Below are positions 24,016-37,600 of a DNA stretch of 64,000 nucleotides, one piece after another; the first letter of the stretch is position 1; each line of letters opens with the position of its first letter. This stretch comes from Lethocerus indicus. Lineage: Eukaryota > Arthropoda > Insecta > Hemiptera > Belostomatidae. A program made the position numbers and the translations under genes. The stretch lies in assembly GCA_019843655.1 (NCBI GenBank), contig JACDQD010000104.1, forward strand, positions 4,712,001-4,776,000, given 5' to 3'. The notes beneath the pieces were generated by a model, which saw nothing but the letters and a program-made list of their open reading frames with translations, did no database searches and was not told the origin of the DNA.

Positions 24016-24500
24016 TTTTTCACGTGTTTGTCTCGATGGTGCGAAGGACTTTTGATTGGAATCTCTGGATGCGAGCGATGTCGGATGTCTCGGTGGAACC
24101 CCATAGCTCTATACCGTATGTCCGTGTCGGTTTGAGTATCGCTTTGTATATTGTTAGTTTGTTACTTAAGGTCAATTTCGATGTCCGTCTTAGTATTGGC
24201 CTTAAGAGTCCAAATTTTCTGTTTAAGTCGGTTCTTTTGAGTCGGGTGTGGGGATTCCACGTGAGTCGTTTGTCGAGGTGGAGCCCAAGATAGGGAATCT
24301 GCTGTTGGGTGGGAATTGGTTAGAACATTGAAATAGACGTCAGGACAGTGCCGACGACGTAGTGTGAAGGTGACTTGGGGCGCTCTTGGAGCCATCCACC
24401 CTCACTCTCCATCGCCTGCACCAGGATCCGTAACTACTTAAGACGATATTAATCTGTCCCGAGACACGAAAATATTTAGTAAATTAATTTTAGCACATCC
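24016..24500 (-). pseudogene. Jockey-like LINE reverse transcriptase tail
   Basis: From 24319 down to a TGA at 24020-24022, one minus-strand frame is open for about 100 codons. It carries the thumb-region signatures of jockey-clade non-LTR retrotransposons in order: YLGLHLDKRLTW, then KLTLSNKLTIYKAILKP, TYGIELWG and IQRFQSKVLRTI. Upstream, two other frames supply the preceding blocks: WCRRWRVRVDGSKS (about 24378-24430) and VTFTLRRRHCPDVYFN (about 24330-24380). A decayed IFVSRD segment follows near 24450-24475. At least two frameshifts are therefore present. The YADD catalytic box and everything before it are missing or unrecognisable. The copy is interrupted on its 3' side by the Tc1/mariner-type element. 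There is no start codon, so it is easily missed by ORF calling. Confidence 0.85.
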
Positions 24501-26230
24501 AAAACATTTCGTTAGCATTCGAGTCTAATTTTTCTCTGTAAAAACACTACAATACACTATTTTAAATATATATTAACTTTATAGAACTGTGTTGTCCAAA
24601 ATCTCCAGCTTTTGTTGTACAGTCTCTGTACTAATCGAAATCAAGCATTGGTACTTGATAATAATACCCTCATTACTGGACTCTATATTGTATTTATTTA
24701 TGCACCATGCTGCAGGATTGTGCGTTAAAATGAAAATCAAAAGAACTATGTCAGCTACACAATTTTATTCAAATGAAATGCGCCGCTATATTGATAAATG
24801 TGACGTAAAAGAACCATAAATCATTCCATTTCTATTGAAATTGGCAAGATTGTCGTAACTAGGATGCTGTCCAGGTCGAACCTGCTCAACGAAATATTAG
24901 AAAACTAATACTTTATTATTAAATAATATTTATTATCATTATTTTAGTTTGGCGTACTCACGAGGGTTTTGAATAGCACCAATTAATTACGTTTATGTAT
25001 AATAGAGGAAGTATAAATGTCTACTTCTAGACACGTTTCAATGCCAATAGACATGTGAAAATAATGTCAAGCCACTGGGTACAGTATGAGAGCCGTCTTG
25101 AGCGAGGAGCCCTGTCTACCAATTTGCCCGTAATTCAGTAATTCGATTACAGACCTACTGCAATCTCTCTCACTCCTGGGTTTAATTCACTTTCGAGATT
25201 AGCCCAGAGTCTACTTCTACTATTGTAAAAATAAACTATCTGGAAAATGCGACTATCTGGAAAATCTTATGAGAATTGATGATCAATTCCTGGCTGGACT
25301 TCCCTTTATCAAATTGATCGTACAACACTCATTTACAAATTTATGTTACCGATATTCAGATGATTATAAACATGTGTTCAAAACACTTTGAAATTTAAAA
25401 TTGACCCGTTTCTCTAAGCTTTCTTTTTCAATTTTCTACTCCAATGATTTACGGTACAACCTTGCCTGCAATAGTTATTCATAATTCTTCAATTCTGTGT
25501 AAGACAGGACAATGGTCCCTCGGTATTTTTTATTTATAATATAAAGAGGGATTCGTATTTTACTGTAAAACAGAAGCATCGTACACCTGGAAGGATAATC
25601 GAACCAAGATGATTCAAACAATTTAACGTTTACCGCTTTCATTACATTTATGAAGGAGCGCTCGAAGGAAGGGGCGTGGCCCCGTATTTTATTCTTTTAC
25701 GTTTAACGTCGATTGACGGCCAATAATTCACGTCCACATGCACACCAATCATTTCAGGACTATTTTGTAATTTCTACTAGAGGAATGAATGGATGGAATG
25801 AATGGAGGACAGATAATTAGGCAAAAAACTGATAATTTTAACAAATATTGAAACTTTGAAGTTGTCTAACATCTATGTTCTCAAGATTTAATAAAATGTA
25901 TGGACAGATTTTATTTTTTAAAGGACGCCAGATTTCAAGCTCTGCGGCGTAGTGGTCAAGGGCGATTTTTTTATAAGAATTGATCCGTTCCGCAAAACGC
26001 CGTTTTTACTCTTTTTAACAGATAATAGATAAGGGATAGGGAAAAGCGTTGGGTTTATGAAAACGCGTTAAACGTTTTCCCCAGGAATGTACTCCTTAGA
26101 AACCTAAACTTTCGGTGGTTACCTGTAAACGATATTACTGACGGTACGGTAATGAGGACTGTGGGAAGGACCTCGGTTAGCAGGGGTTGGCCCGCTGATA
26201 GTTCGGGATTTTTCCTGTGTTTGAAAACCA

Positions 26231-26248
26231 CCCTCACCCGGGTGAGGG
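26231..26248. repeat. 18-bp perfect palindrome
   Basis: CCCTCACCCGGGTGAGGG is self-complementary. Imperfect complementarity continues outwards (AAAACCA against AGTAGTTTTT). It lies in a GC-rich block. It could be a dimeric factor site or chance. Confidence 0.6.
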
Positions 26249-29200
26249 AGTAGTTTTTGCCCTTTCCCGACCCCCCTCGAGGGCCTCCCGGCTGTTGCCT
26301 GCTTCCGACGTTTCGGGACCCAAACACGGGACGTTCGACCGTCATCACCGGGTCCGACTATGCGAGCAGTTCGGATCAATTTCATCTAGCCGAGGGCAGA
26401 CAATTTAAATCGGAAACAAAAAATTAAACAAGCGCCGTAGAGAGACAGCCCTAGTTAAGTGTTCCGAAATTAAATTTTTAATATAATCGCGTCGACTAAT
26501 CGAAATCAAATCTTTTTGGGACGGGAAAATTTCGTATTTAACCGGGCGCTCAGAGTTGTGTCTCTGAGACGACGATGGCAGGCGGGGACGGCTCGATTGG
26601 ATTTTGCTGCCATCATCGCATCGTAATTACTGAGTGCTTCGTTTGGGGCCACTCCCCGACCAACCATTAGCCCTCCCACCCCCGGTCCAATCCTGTTATC
26701 CCGCCAACCCTCCGGGCATTTCACTCCAAGTTTCCCTTTTTACTTCGTCAAATTACACTCAGCGCCGGTTTATGCGCATCGCTTGGTTTTTTCAATCAAT
26801 CAAATTTTGTTTGACCCGTCCAACTTTTATTTTTTGTTGTCCTTTTTTCAAATTCAGCCCGCGATGTTTTCGTGCCCTGCACAAAATAATATTCGTTTAC
26901 GAGCCTATCTAAGAAATATTACTGAATCGTTATAGAATGCCAAATGTGAATTCCTGAAAAGTTAAATCGGCGAGTAACTATTGAAGTATAATAGTTACTT
27001 CAAACATATTGATTTGAGAAAATGACACAAAATAATGCGACTGAAATCAGAGTATAACAGTACTTTTATATTTACGCTTAGCCTGAGATGTTTCGTTAAC
27101 TTATTTCTTTATTATTATTATTATTCTTACTAAAAGACGAAGTCAATGAAATTGTTGAATCACTGAGCTATCTAATTATAACTGACTGTCTTTCGTCACT
27201 AGAGGGGATATAGCGTATAACCTCGGCGATATAATTTGATATAGCAGCCGGATACGGTCAGCCGACCAAATCAGCCCCCTGATGTGGGGTGGTGGGGGGC
27301 GGAATGGTTCTCACAAATTTAATACGGCCCGTCAAGGAAACCAACGCTCTAATGTTTCGAAGCCGATCAACCGTGAACATAACTGGGATAACTTGGAAAT
27401 TATGCTCCAGGAGAGAATCGGCCCCCAGTTACAGTCTTCAGTAGTCGCCCCCCCTCACACAACAGTTTTAACGACCAGTCCGCAAAATAAATTACCGCCA
27501 GAGAATATCTAAACTAAGTAAAAGAATTCCACGCCCAGTTCGGAGTTCAAATAAATTCTCAAGTACCAAATATGCAATAATTATTAAAATTACAGAAAGA
27601 ATAGCATTACCGATTAGCATTAATCTTGAATCAGTTTCTCGAAAATACAATAAAACTGTTCTCAGCCTCGTCTTAACACAATTTAAATTTCGTTGAGGCT
27701 TAACAATAACGTCGAAAAGTAAATAACAGGGACAATAAATAGGTGCTAATATGAATGCAAACAGTTTAAGGCGTTTTTTATGGGGACTACGATTGTTTGG
27801 AATATCAGCATTATCGCAGTCGATGTACGCTGGCAATGATTTGTACGCTTTATTTTGCAATTTTGACTAACAGTGTTGTAACAGGTATACGAGCGGGGTT
27901 GAATTTGTTGAACTCATTCGAGGCGGGAGCGAAAATAAAGAAGAAAACTGCCGATAGCCCGGTCCCTCGATAGAGAATTTTTTGATGAGGTTTTTTTTAA
28001 GGCCGCGCCGAACGAGGCCGTTTTTCAACTTCGGGGGAGAAAATGCCCCGGTGAAATTCCCGCGTAAAGTCAAAAACTAGCGACAGCCCCCGCCTCAACT
28101 TTCTCCCGGTATCGGAAAAGTAATAACCGTCAAAGCGTTGAGCGGGCGAATTTCAAACCGCCGGCTCTTTTACAGCTCGTTGCCGTACCGTCGCTGCCTT
28201 CCCGGAGATGGACCGCCTTCGACGCGGCGGGGGCGGTCCGGATGAGACTAGACGGAATCTGGTGCAAAAAAAGTGGGACAATACAGCTCCGGTAATCCGC
28301 TCGTTTACATTCCCGGTTAGTGGAATCCCGGGGGAATTAACGTTGCATATATATTGGCTTTAATAGAGTTTGACGTCGCATTGAATTTGAAACAGCCGGT
28401 TAAAATGAGACTTGCGGGCCGAGGACCCTACTGAGGCGTTTTTACGCTACTGATATACATAGACTGATATACAAAATTCCAATTCCATTAAGCGGTAACA
28501 GATAAGTGAAGAAACATGTCAAATTAGTACAGAGGAATTAGTGAGCTGCAATTTTTTAATCAGTGGAAATTTCCGTTTGGAGGAAAATTTATCACCATTC
28601 ATTTTCAAAACCGAAAGAGCGTAACTCACAAACTCATAGTATACTCATTAAATTTATTTTATTATTAATGGTAATTATATTTTATTTAATTCTAAACATC
28701 TGATTCCCATTTAAAGTCCTGTTTCATGGACGCCTCTAAATACCAGGGGGAACCACACATAATTAATGTAGGTATTAATGTCCAAAATATCCGGGTTTAT
28801 ATAGTTTATGTTACGCTAATTATAGTTAATTTCGCATGTATCACTATGGCAACGGAAGAAAACTGAGAGGCGCGGCGCTCTAGAATATGCAGGAACGGTT
28901 CTATTTTTTTTTTATCCCAGATCCATTCCCGTTTACGGTCTGGGCCGAGGGATTTCCCACCCCTGAAACCGTTTGGAGCGCTCAAATTTCCGAGATCATA
29001 TTCGAGTATTCTGGATATTCAGGCACTGCTGAGAGCATTCCTATAAATATGCCAGACCTACGAGTCAATAAATAAATAGTTCAGTATTCAGAGTGATATG
29101 GGGTAAGCACATTGGTTACAGAATTCGTTTGTCTTATTATTGTTATTATTATTCGGACCGAACTTAAATTGCGAATTTCAACTGAAGACATATATTTTTT

Positions 29201-30990
29201 GTATTTGCTCCTACTCTTTGAATTGTTGAATATGAAGAAATAAACATTTCACAGAAACGCGTATATTTCATATTTCGCATCTCCACCAGGAAACGAACAT
29301 TCGTGAGTATAACCCCAATACTAAATTTAATAAAACGTTTGTTATTTTTTAAACCGACCTCCGCGGAGGTACTGTACATGGACAAATTCACGAGCAGTCG
29401 GAATTGTATGAATCGATTCGCCATAAAGTGAGGGTAGAAGAAGCCGAGGTAACATTTAAATAAAGAAGCTTCTCGAGGGCGTCTAAAATGTGACCTCTGG
29501 GTGGAAAAGTGTCCCGGGAACTGAGGCTGTACCCCCGCCCTTTTCTGCCGGATAAAACAAACCCCAATCCCGGTTTGGCCACCCTTGTTTAAACGCGGTT
29601 TCAGGACGGTTCTTTTTTTTAGGTGAACAAACGCCGCGGTAAGCCCGCTGTAGTTAGTAGAAGTAGTTACTCTTCAAAACATTTTTTATGCTCCAAATGA
29701 CGCATTGACCGTAATATATTGCATATATCTATGCCCTCGCTAAACAAAATAGGTTTTTATACCATCCATTTTCCAAATCTTACGGTTGAAACCCATACTT
29801 CGACCTTTTTCACACTTCCTTATACAGCGCTGATGTGTTGACGTATCGATTATATTTCGCTTTTGTAAATATATCTACTTACATGTTTTCTCACCCTATT
29901 CTTTGGATTATCACTACATCTATTGGCGCTGCTGTTTACCTGTCTCAGTTTATTTGATTTCGATAATTACTAATTTCAGTTCGCACCTAAATTATTCCTT
30001 CGTAATTTCCGCTTCCATACTAAAACCAGCCATGGTCCATAGTCTCTGACCAGTCCATATTTTAGTCAGCCCAAGATACAGTTACAAGTTCGCAGATGAT
30101 CCACTCGTTTTTTTGCGGTTTCTTCTATTTATTGGAAGTACTGTGTGGATCAACAGATTCCACAGGAAAAAAATAATTTTTCCACTAGAGTGTAATAGAT
30201 TTACTTCATTTTCCCCATTCAACTAATGATTCATCGGTTCAGTTTCAAGTGTTCCGTTAATTGACTCTTTTATAAATAACCGAGGGGTTTATTTAATTAA
30301 ATGAACAGACAACCTTTTTAATTTCCCCTTGAATGCCGTCCTTTCATATTTTATAGAAACAAATTCGGGCCAATTATCTGAACATACTTAACTAAAAAAT
30401 TGGACTAAAGTTCAAGATTCGATATTTAGAGTTGTGGAGTTGTGGTTGGTCCTCTACGCTAAATTGGGTCCACCAAATCACGGTCGGATATTTGATATAT
30501 TATCGTGACAGTTTATCTATTTCATTTTTTTTCTGTTACTGCTATAAAATAAATATGTTGCGAGATTTCGAGTATATTTCTTCGGCCGGAAAGTGTTCAA
30601 TTTTTTAATTTCTGCGCCTTTAATTGGCAGGACAGGCAAGATTTTCTAAATTTTGACCTAGTCAGCCTACGGGCCTGGTTTTGGGCCAAAAAATACTGAT
30701 AAGGGTTGACTCTCAAAAATCTGCACCCCAATTTTTATTTCTACTTCGTGTTACGCACAATGTTGGTAGTTAAAAGGTGATTTTTTGGACTATATTTTAT
30801 CAGCCGGATTCATGGACTTAATCAAAGTTATTAGCTTTGAAATACCGTACATTTATGTCGCTTTTTCTTAGTTCATTGTCTCGTCAGATCGGCATCAGAG
30901 AAAGTTTTGCTTTCGTACGTCCGGCCTAACGGTCACTACAAATTAAGGTACGCGCTAATCTGTTTCCACCTAATCGCGTGCACAAATCCT

Positions 30991-31011
30991 GACAGACAGA
31001 CAGACAGACAG
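30991..31011. repeat. (GACA)n microsatellite
   Basis: About five tetranucleotide units lie beside a GC-rich block at 31.0-31.3 kb. Confidence 0.9.
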
Positions 31012-31577
31012 AGGGTGACAGCGGGCTGATACTGTTCGCCGCGTAAAATTCGGTCCCGGAGACGTGCAGAATAGAATGCGGGGCCGGGCGGATGTGATTG
31101 GAACGAGTAGTAGTTGGCTACAGTTCAATACCAGTGGAGGGAGAGAGGGCTCGCCGCCGGCCCGGCACACCACTCAATATCAAACCGACACAACCCTTTA
31201 CTCAGATCTCTCTACAAGGGGGATATAGGTGGATAACAGAATATATTGGTGTTCTAAAAAGTGGGCAGGGGGAGGGGGGGGAGGAGAGGAGCGAAAAACG
31301 TTTTTCAGCCCACCCCCCCCCCGGATTCGAATAACCAAAATTAACAGTTCCCGAAACCTCAATTTGACATAGTGTGCAGTCTAACTGAGCGTTGTTATTA
31401 CGCTTCACAATTTATGAGACTCATTCGTATCAATCAAAATATCGTAAACCACTGAAAACGGGTCCGTCGAAGAGAAACGAAACTGGACTAGTGATCAAAC
31501 TTAAATTTACGTTGCACTTTTAAACATAAAAGTTGAAATTAGAGCTCGATTATAGAAATTAAATATTTTCTCTAAAG

Positions 31578-31580
<3 letters not shown>

Positions 31581-31644
<64 letters not shown>

Positions 31645-31652
31645 TTGTGTGT
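31581..31652. repeat. (AT)23 joined to (GT)n
   Basis: 46 bp of pure AT at 31581-31626 is followed by GT repeats with one TTT interruption. This is a compound microsatellite likely to vary in length. Confidence 0.97.
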
Positions 31653-34600
31653 TAGGATTAAAACCCAACGAATTTAATTAGCCATTCGCGCGTTTTTGTG
31701 TCGAACGAAAGCACGATTTCCAATATATATTCAAATGAGGCCATTTCCAAATTAAGCAGATCCTAATAGCTTAAAATAAAAACGACATTTGGGGAATTTT
31801 TCGTTTTTTTTTCGTGGCAATATTTCTGGAAAAACGATTGATTCCGTATATTTTTAAAAGAGGTTTAATTAGAGAATTCGAATACATTTCCTTATACAGG
31901 GCCCAGGTAGTCGTTGAAGCGCTGGAAAATGTTGTCGCCAGTATGTCTGGAGAGGGTGAGATACCACCACGAGGGGTGGAGCTCTTTACGTTGCATTTTT
32001 ATTTACATTTATTTTATCCTATAATTCCACCAAACCTTAGGTACAATGGTGCCTTTAGTAATAATAAGCGTATATATAACGAGGTACGTTACCAGTGGAG
32101 AAATCGTACTTCATTTAAAATGTTTGAATTTAATTAGTGTGCAAAAATGTAATTATTGGGAAAATACGAAGGCGACTGTTTGTAATTATGTAATAGGAAT
32201 GGCCACGGTAACCCGAGTAACCGGTATTGTTAGGGATATGCATAATTTCTTGACTGGAGGACTGGCATGTGAAGTTGGTGTTCGGGTGTCAGCCAAACAC
32301 CCGACAGGACTAAGTCCCAAGTGGCTCCTCCCCGACTGATAAAGTGATAAAGAGCGTTTCGTCATAATCTCTGAATTTCAAGTTCGCCTCAGCCACCTCT
32401 TTTCAGCCAGTCTTCGCCTGGACAGGTTTTGGTCGGTGAAATACTTTTAGTAAAATAGAGAGGTTTCTACTAACCGCTGTCAAGTTTGCGAATACATGTT
32501 TTTGAGAAGATGTATTCACTGCGTAATATGCTAGTGGGAAAGTACGAAGCAGAAGGAAGAGTAACGTCTTCTAATGAATAAATTTTCATAACACAAGAAA
32601 TAAAGGATGAGGATGCTTTGGAGGAATAGCGATATCTTAAGGCATAATTCTAACAGGATGTTCAAGTTCTCTATATGTCCAGGTCTCTATATTCCTATCG
32701 ATAAATATCTATCGAAACAAAAACTGGCAGTTCCATGCCCCACAAGTACCTCGATGATACTGCATAACTTGCAATGGAATATATAGTTCGGGTATATTCC
32801 GTTGGAACAAGTAAATTACAAACCACAGGAGGGCGACTTATGTAACATTTTTAATATAGAATGGAGACTCCACGTCCCTGGCCGGCACCACCACCAGCTC
32901 TGTGTTGCCAGGCAACCCCTCTCCCACCCTCAGCCACCCTGATATTATACGACGTTGACAAGTTTATGACCCGTCTTCATTCCTTTTTATATTAAAAAGA
33001 GTAAACGCTTTATCCGCACGCTCAATTGTTAAACATTTTCCGCTATTAAATCCAATCCATCGAGCTCAATCGTGTTGTTAATATTTTTATAGTATTTGCA
33101 TATACTATATGCTCAAGACATGTGATAATATGAAATTCTTTAAATTTAAATTGGTCCATTAATAATATTCCCATTTTAAAAAAACTAGCTTTAATATATT
33201 TAATTCGCAGATTCTTAGTCTTCAACTTCCTTATTGTTGTACTTCCCCGGACTGTTAATTTTTCTCGTATTGTCTGTTTGCCATTGTCTGTTCGCCAACT
33301 GCAGACCATTGTAAAGCCGGGTGGGTATACAAAAATCACTCCACAGAGAATATTATAGCCCTTGCGCTCTCCGGTTCTTCGCTGACCGTTACAGTCACAA
33401 TGACAGTGCAGTTGGATTAGGCGTCACTTCGGACGGACACACTAGTGACGATGGCGAAAAGCCGAATTTTAAACATTTGACTTTTATGTTCCGCTGGAGA
33501 GAGTGAATTTTAAATTTAAAAAACCATTGTTCCATTCCTTTCTATTTTCTTTTATTCTATTGCATCTGGGAAACAAGATGAACGGTCCATTGAGAAGCTC
33601 CGCGCACGTTCACAGCGCTGGAATAATATTTTGCATTCATGCCGCGAATCATATTCCTATCGCATTTCGACAATGTTTCTACACACCAGCTCTCTTTTCA
33701 ATAAGATAATTTATGAAACGTTTAGCCACTCTGAACAATTACAATTTGATTTAATGAGGTCGTGCCAAAGAATAAACGGAACGAGAAAGATAATGAAGTA
33801 TCACCAATAAATACGAACACAGGTAAAGATGTCGAGAGATTAATCATTAGAGATCAAATCATTCCTGTAATCCTGATTGATTCTTTCCGTGAGCAACAAG
33901 GAACGAAGAATTATTTGGCTATTTAGTAGGAACAATATTGATTTAAGTGGAATTTGAATACACAATTAACACCTAGGAACTATATTAAGATAATTTTATG
34001 CAGTGAAAAATGTTGCCGGCCGATTAATGGATATGCTGTTACTAAATAAATCGCATCTAATAATTCTTTCTCTCTTTCTTTTTCATAACCCACGGCATTT
34101 TCTGTCACTGCAATAGTAGACTTAATGAAACGGCCACGTCATCGCGTAACAAGGACACTAACGGTACGCTACTGACGATTGCGATAAACCGAAACTACTA
34201 TAGTAGCCTAGTATAACATAATGGTATCATAAGAACAGCGCAGATTGTGTATGGAACAAAGTCGTACACTATCGTATTCCTTACCGATTGCGTAAGCTAG
34301 AAATAACGTATAAAACAATTCAGTAGGTATATTAATTTGTAAATATTCAGGAAAACGACCTGTCGGAAGGTGAAATTCCCTTCTGAAATAAAGTAACCTT
34401 CATTGGATGTTAGTTATTCATAACATCATTAGCCTCGCTCTGGGCAAGAAATACAATTGAAATGTCGAGAGGCGGGTTCTGCCCTATGGTTGATGTGTAG
34501 TTTATTTCTGAATGCTTTTTGTGCGTTTGCGCGCGCCGGTACTACGTATCTATTTTCTGAGTGTACGTGCAGGCGAAGTAATACACCGGCAGAGGCGTTT

Positions 34601-37600
34601 CCCGGGAGTAACGTCTGTCAGCGGCCGCGTTACACGTGTCCGGAGAGAGATGCCCGCTCGCGGCTGCCTCAAGAACGTTATGAGGCTCCAAATATTTGAT
34701 GTCCTACCGGGCGTTTTTACACTGCGGGCGTACATGAAAACGCCAAGGTTTTCAAAAAATATTTTCCCCACTAATTCATCCCTTAGGAGGATTCTCTATT
34801 GAATATTGATAGTTGACATTTCTTCATTTTCGTGAAAATAAAATACATATTTTATTGTAATGCGTTCAATATCGGCCGTAAAAAAGAATTTTTGTTGGGA
34901 AAAAGTTAATTTTCTGTTTTTTATTTCATTCTTTAAATTATTTCATGTCTTCGAGTTTTTTTGTCATTTTTTATTATAATATACAACATATTAATAGTAA
35001 AAGATCCCCAAGTAAATTGAATTTGTTATGAATAGAATAAAAATTACAATAGTGATATTCGAATTGATTGATAGTCTAAATGAATTTTTCTGTTTATTTT
35101 CTGTTTCTGTCTAGTCACGTTTTAGGCTAGAAAATTTATACTTCATTCGGTGGTTACTTAATTCCCAGCGCCTGATCTTCTCGTTAGGAATCATACATTA
35201 AGCGGATAAGGGTGGGAGGGGCACTTTCCCCATCGTTGGGCCGCGTGGAATCGTTCGCTTTATCCTACCGGGTTATTTATAAGGAGGGGGCCCCATTACG
35301 GCAGATAGTGCCGTATTATGATCGCCCATGTTGAATATGTGGGGCGTCGACAGTAATCGGCTTGGGCCCAATAGTAGAGCCCGGTTGGACGGGCGTTCGT
35401 TTCTTGGAATGGACTGCCACCATTATGATTTCGGTTTTGGTATTGAAATCGGGGAGGCCGAGGAATTGTGAAGTCAGCATTACTCAGTATTTCAATTACA
35501 CCCGTTAATATCTGTTCCTACTCTGCACACTTATTAAACTACTGATATTGAAAACAACTGATCTAACCCCAGGAGAAATAGTATATAAATAAATGGGTTA
35601 TATATTATACTACCCCAGCAAAACTCAAACCACTTACGAATTGGACCTCTGGGAACAATTCGATCAATATTTTTTAGTCTCGACTAACATTAATCCCGTT
35701 GACAATTTAAGGACACGATGATTATCGCTGTTAAACGCTATTTTGACAGTGTTGACAGAATGATTCATAGGCGGCCAACAATCCTAATTACCTCAGTCCA
35801 GCTTACGGTCAAATAAACAATCGATACGGTTGTCTGAAAACATTTCTGTGTTAGGAAACGTTTTAATTTCTTTCCAGACTCTTAGGTGGCCAATAGAAAT
35901 TATTTGTGCATCCAAAGGCCATGTTTGATCGAGTCATCAAATTACGGGGAAACATGGAGTAGATGACTATCAAACCATACTGACGAAACAGCCCCCTCGC
36001 ACGATAGCCCGTCGAGAAAATTGTTCAACTTAAATCGAATCTCAGAACAACTTTCGCCCTCAATGGCAAACGCCGGTCGAACGCAAGTTTTATTACTTTC
36101 CTTGTAAAAGCAAACTCTCGCTTAGACTCAGTTCGACTTAAGCCGCCCGAAGAGCGTAAGGGACTAACGCCAACTCGGGAATGAACACAATACCAAGAAT
36201 GTTTCATTCAATTTGCCAGACAAACACAATGTTCTACTGAGCGGTTGACACGTGCGAATATTTGACTGAAGTCTACAGGACAGAGTTTATTTCTATTTAG
36301 GCCAAATGGACCACTATCCCAATGCAGCTTGATCGTGAAAATATTGTATGCACTACCCAAATGCCAAATAATATCACTCGGTCATTTACACTTACGTATG
36401 AACTGCATTAAATACAGTCGATGAGTTAGTACTTCCCGTCCTTGTGTGATAGAGGTATTGACTCGAGGTTGAACAATATCTATAAGTCCGCCCAGGAGTC
36501 GATTGAACGAAATAATTAAAAGTGGATCTCAAACGAAGCCGACTTCTCATAATGGAAATCGGCAAATTGGCCTCAATAATTTACCGTTGTGCGAAACTTC
36601 GTAGCACTTCTCTCTCTCTCTCTGTTAATCTGAAACTCTCCCTTTATTAAAACACTCGATAAAAACTCCGAAAGGTCAAGTTTCAACAGAAAATAAAAAA
36701 AGGGTGATGAGCGGGCGGGTGGGGGAGGAGGTGCGAGTAGATGAAGTTCTCTCATTAGGGTCCCACCCTTAGTTAAAGTATTTGGGGGAGAGATTAAATT
36801 CGCCCAGTCGATTTTATTTAACCCTTTGAGCACTCTAATCGTCACGCTGGGACTGTGACCCTTTTTTTTCTTATCAAACTCGTTTAAACGCGCACTTATC
36901 TCCTAGCTCTGATATTCCGCCTCTGTACCCCCAGGAAATACAAAATGCCAGTTCGCTCTTTTATCTCCCACCTATATGAGGACATTTTCTCGACATCGCT
37001 GGAGCTATTTCATTTTGTAACAATTTGTTACAGTACGTAGAATTTAGTGACTGGTCACATTTCCAGTGTATAAGAGTTCTACACTCGTTCCCTCAATAAT
37101 AGTAAATAATATGAGATGGAACAAATTAATTAAAAACAGTTAGAAGCGTTTGCAAATGAAACTTCACTTTCGGTAGCAATAACAATTAAGGGAACATGTT
37201 TGCATAGGTTGCCAATTTCACTGTTGACAGACACAAAATAAATTCAAATATTGAAGAAATATATAACGAATGTTATTACATTGATAAAACAGAGAGGAAC
37301 CCTAAAACTCTGGATTCCCGTTTGCTACCACATGTTCCGATCTTTCGGTCCAATTTCAATTGAGGATTTCTTCATAAAATCGCGACACTCCAATTGGAAA
37401 CGCCATTTCTCATCTGAATTCGGTCCAGATTAGCTCATTAAGTGGATGGAATTAGGTTCGTATTTAATCACGGGCTAAATTTCTCAAAGCGAGCTAAATT
37501 CCAAGGGTGGACTGCTACCCCTTTGCAGTGCTGGCCGACTTTGATTAATAATAAATTTCACCTCTGACGACAGATATAAATAGGGTAGTGTTTCTTGGGG

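Larger units (their letters stand above)
24501..31576. other. Intergenic, no gene seen
   Basis: Largely AT-rich. A tandem duplication of ACTATCTGGAAAAT lies at 25237-25268. A tRNA A-box-like word sits at about 25945-25966 without a B box. A GC-rich block (26.13-26.72 kb) contains an 18-bp perfect palindrome. A hydrophilic 76-codon + frame lies at 27282-27512 and is unrecognised. A GC-rich block covers 27.95-28.45 kb, with an 8-bp GC hairpin at about 28210-28239. A 14-bp palindrome lies at 29357-29370 and a (GACA)n tract at 30991-31011. No gene was recognised. Confidence 0.6.
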
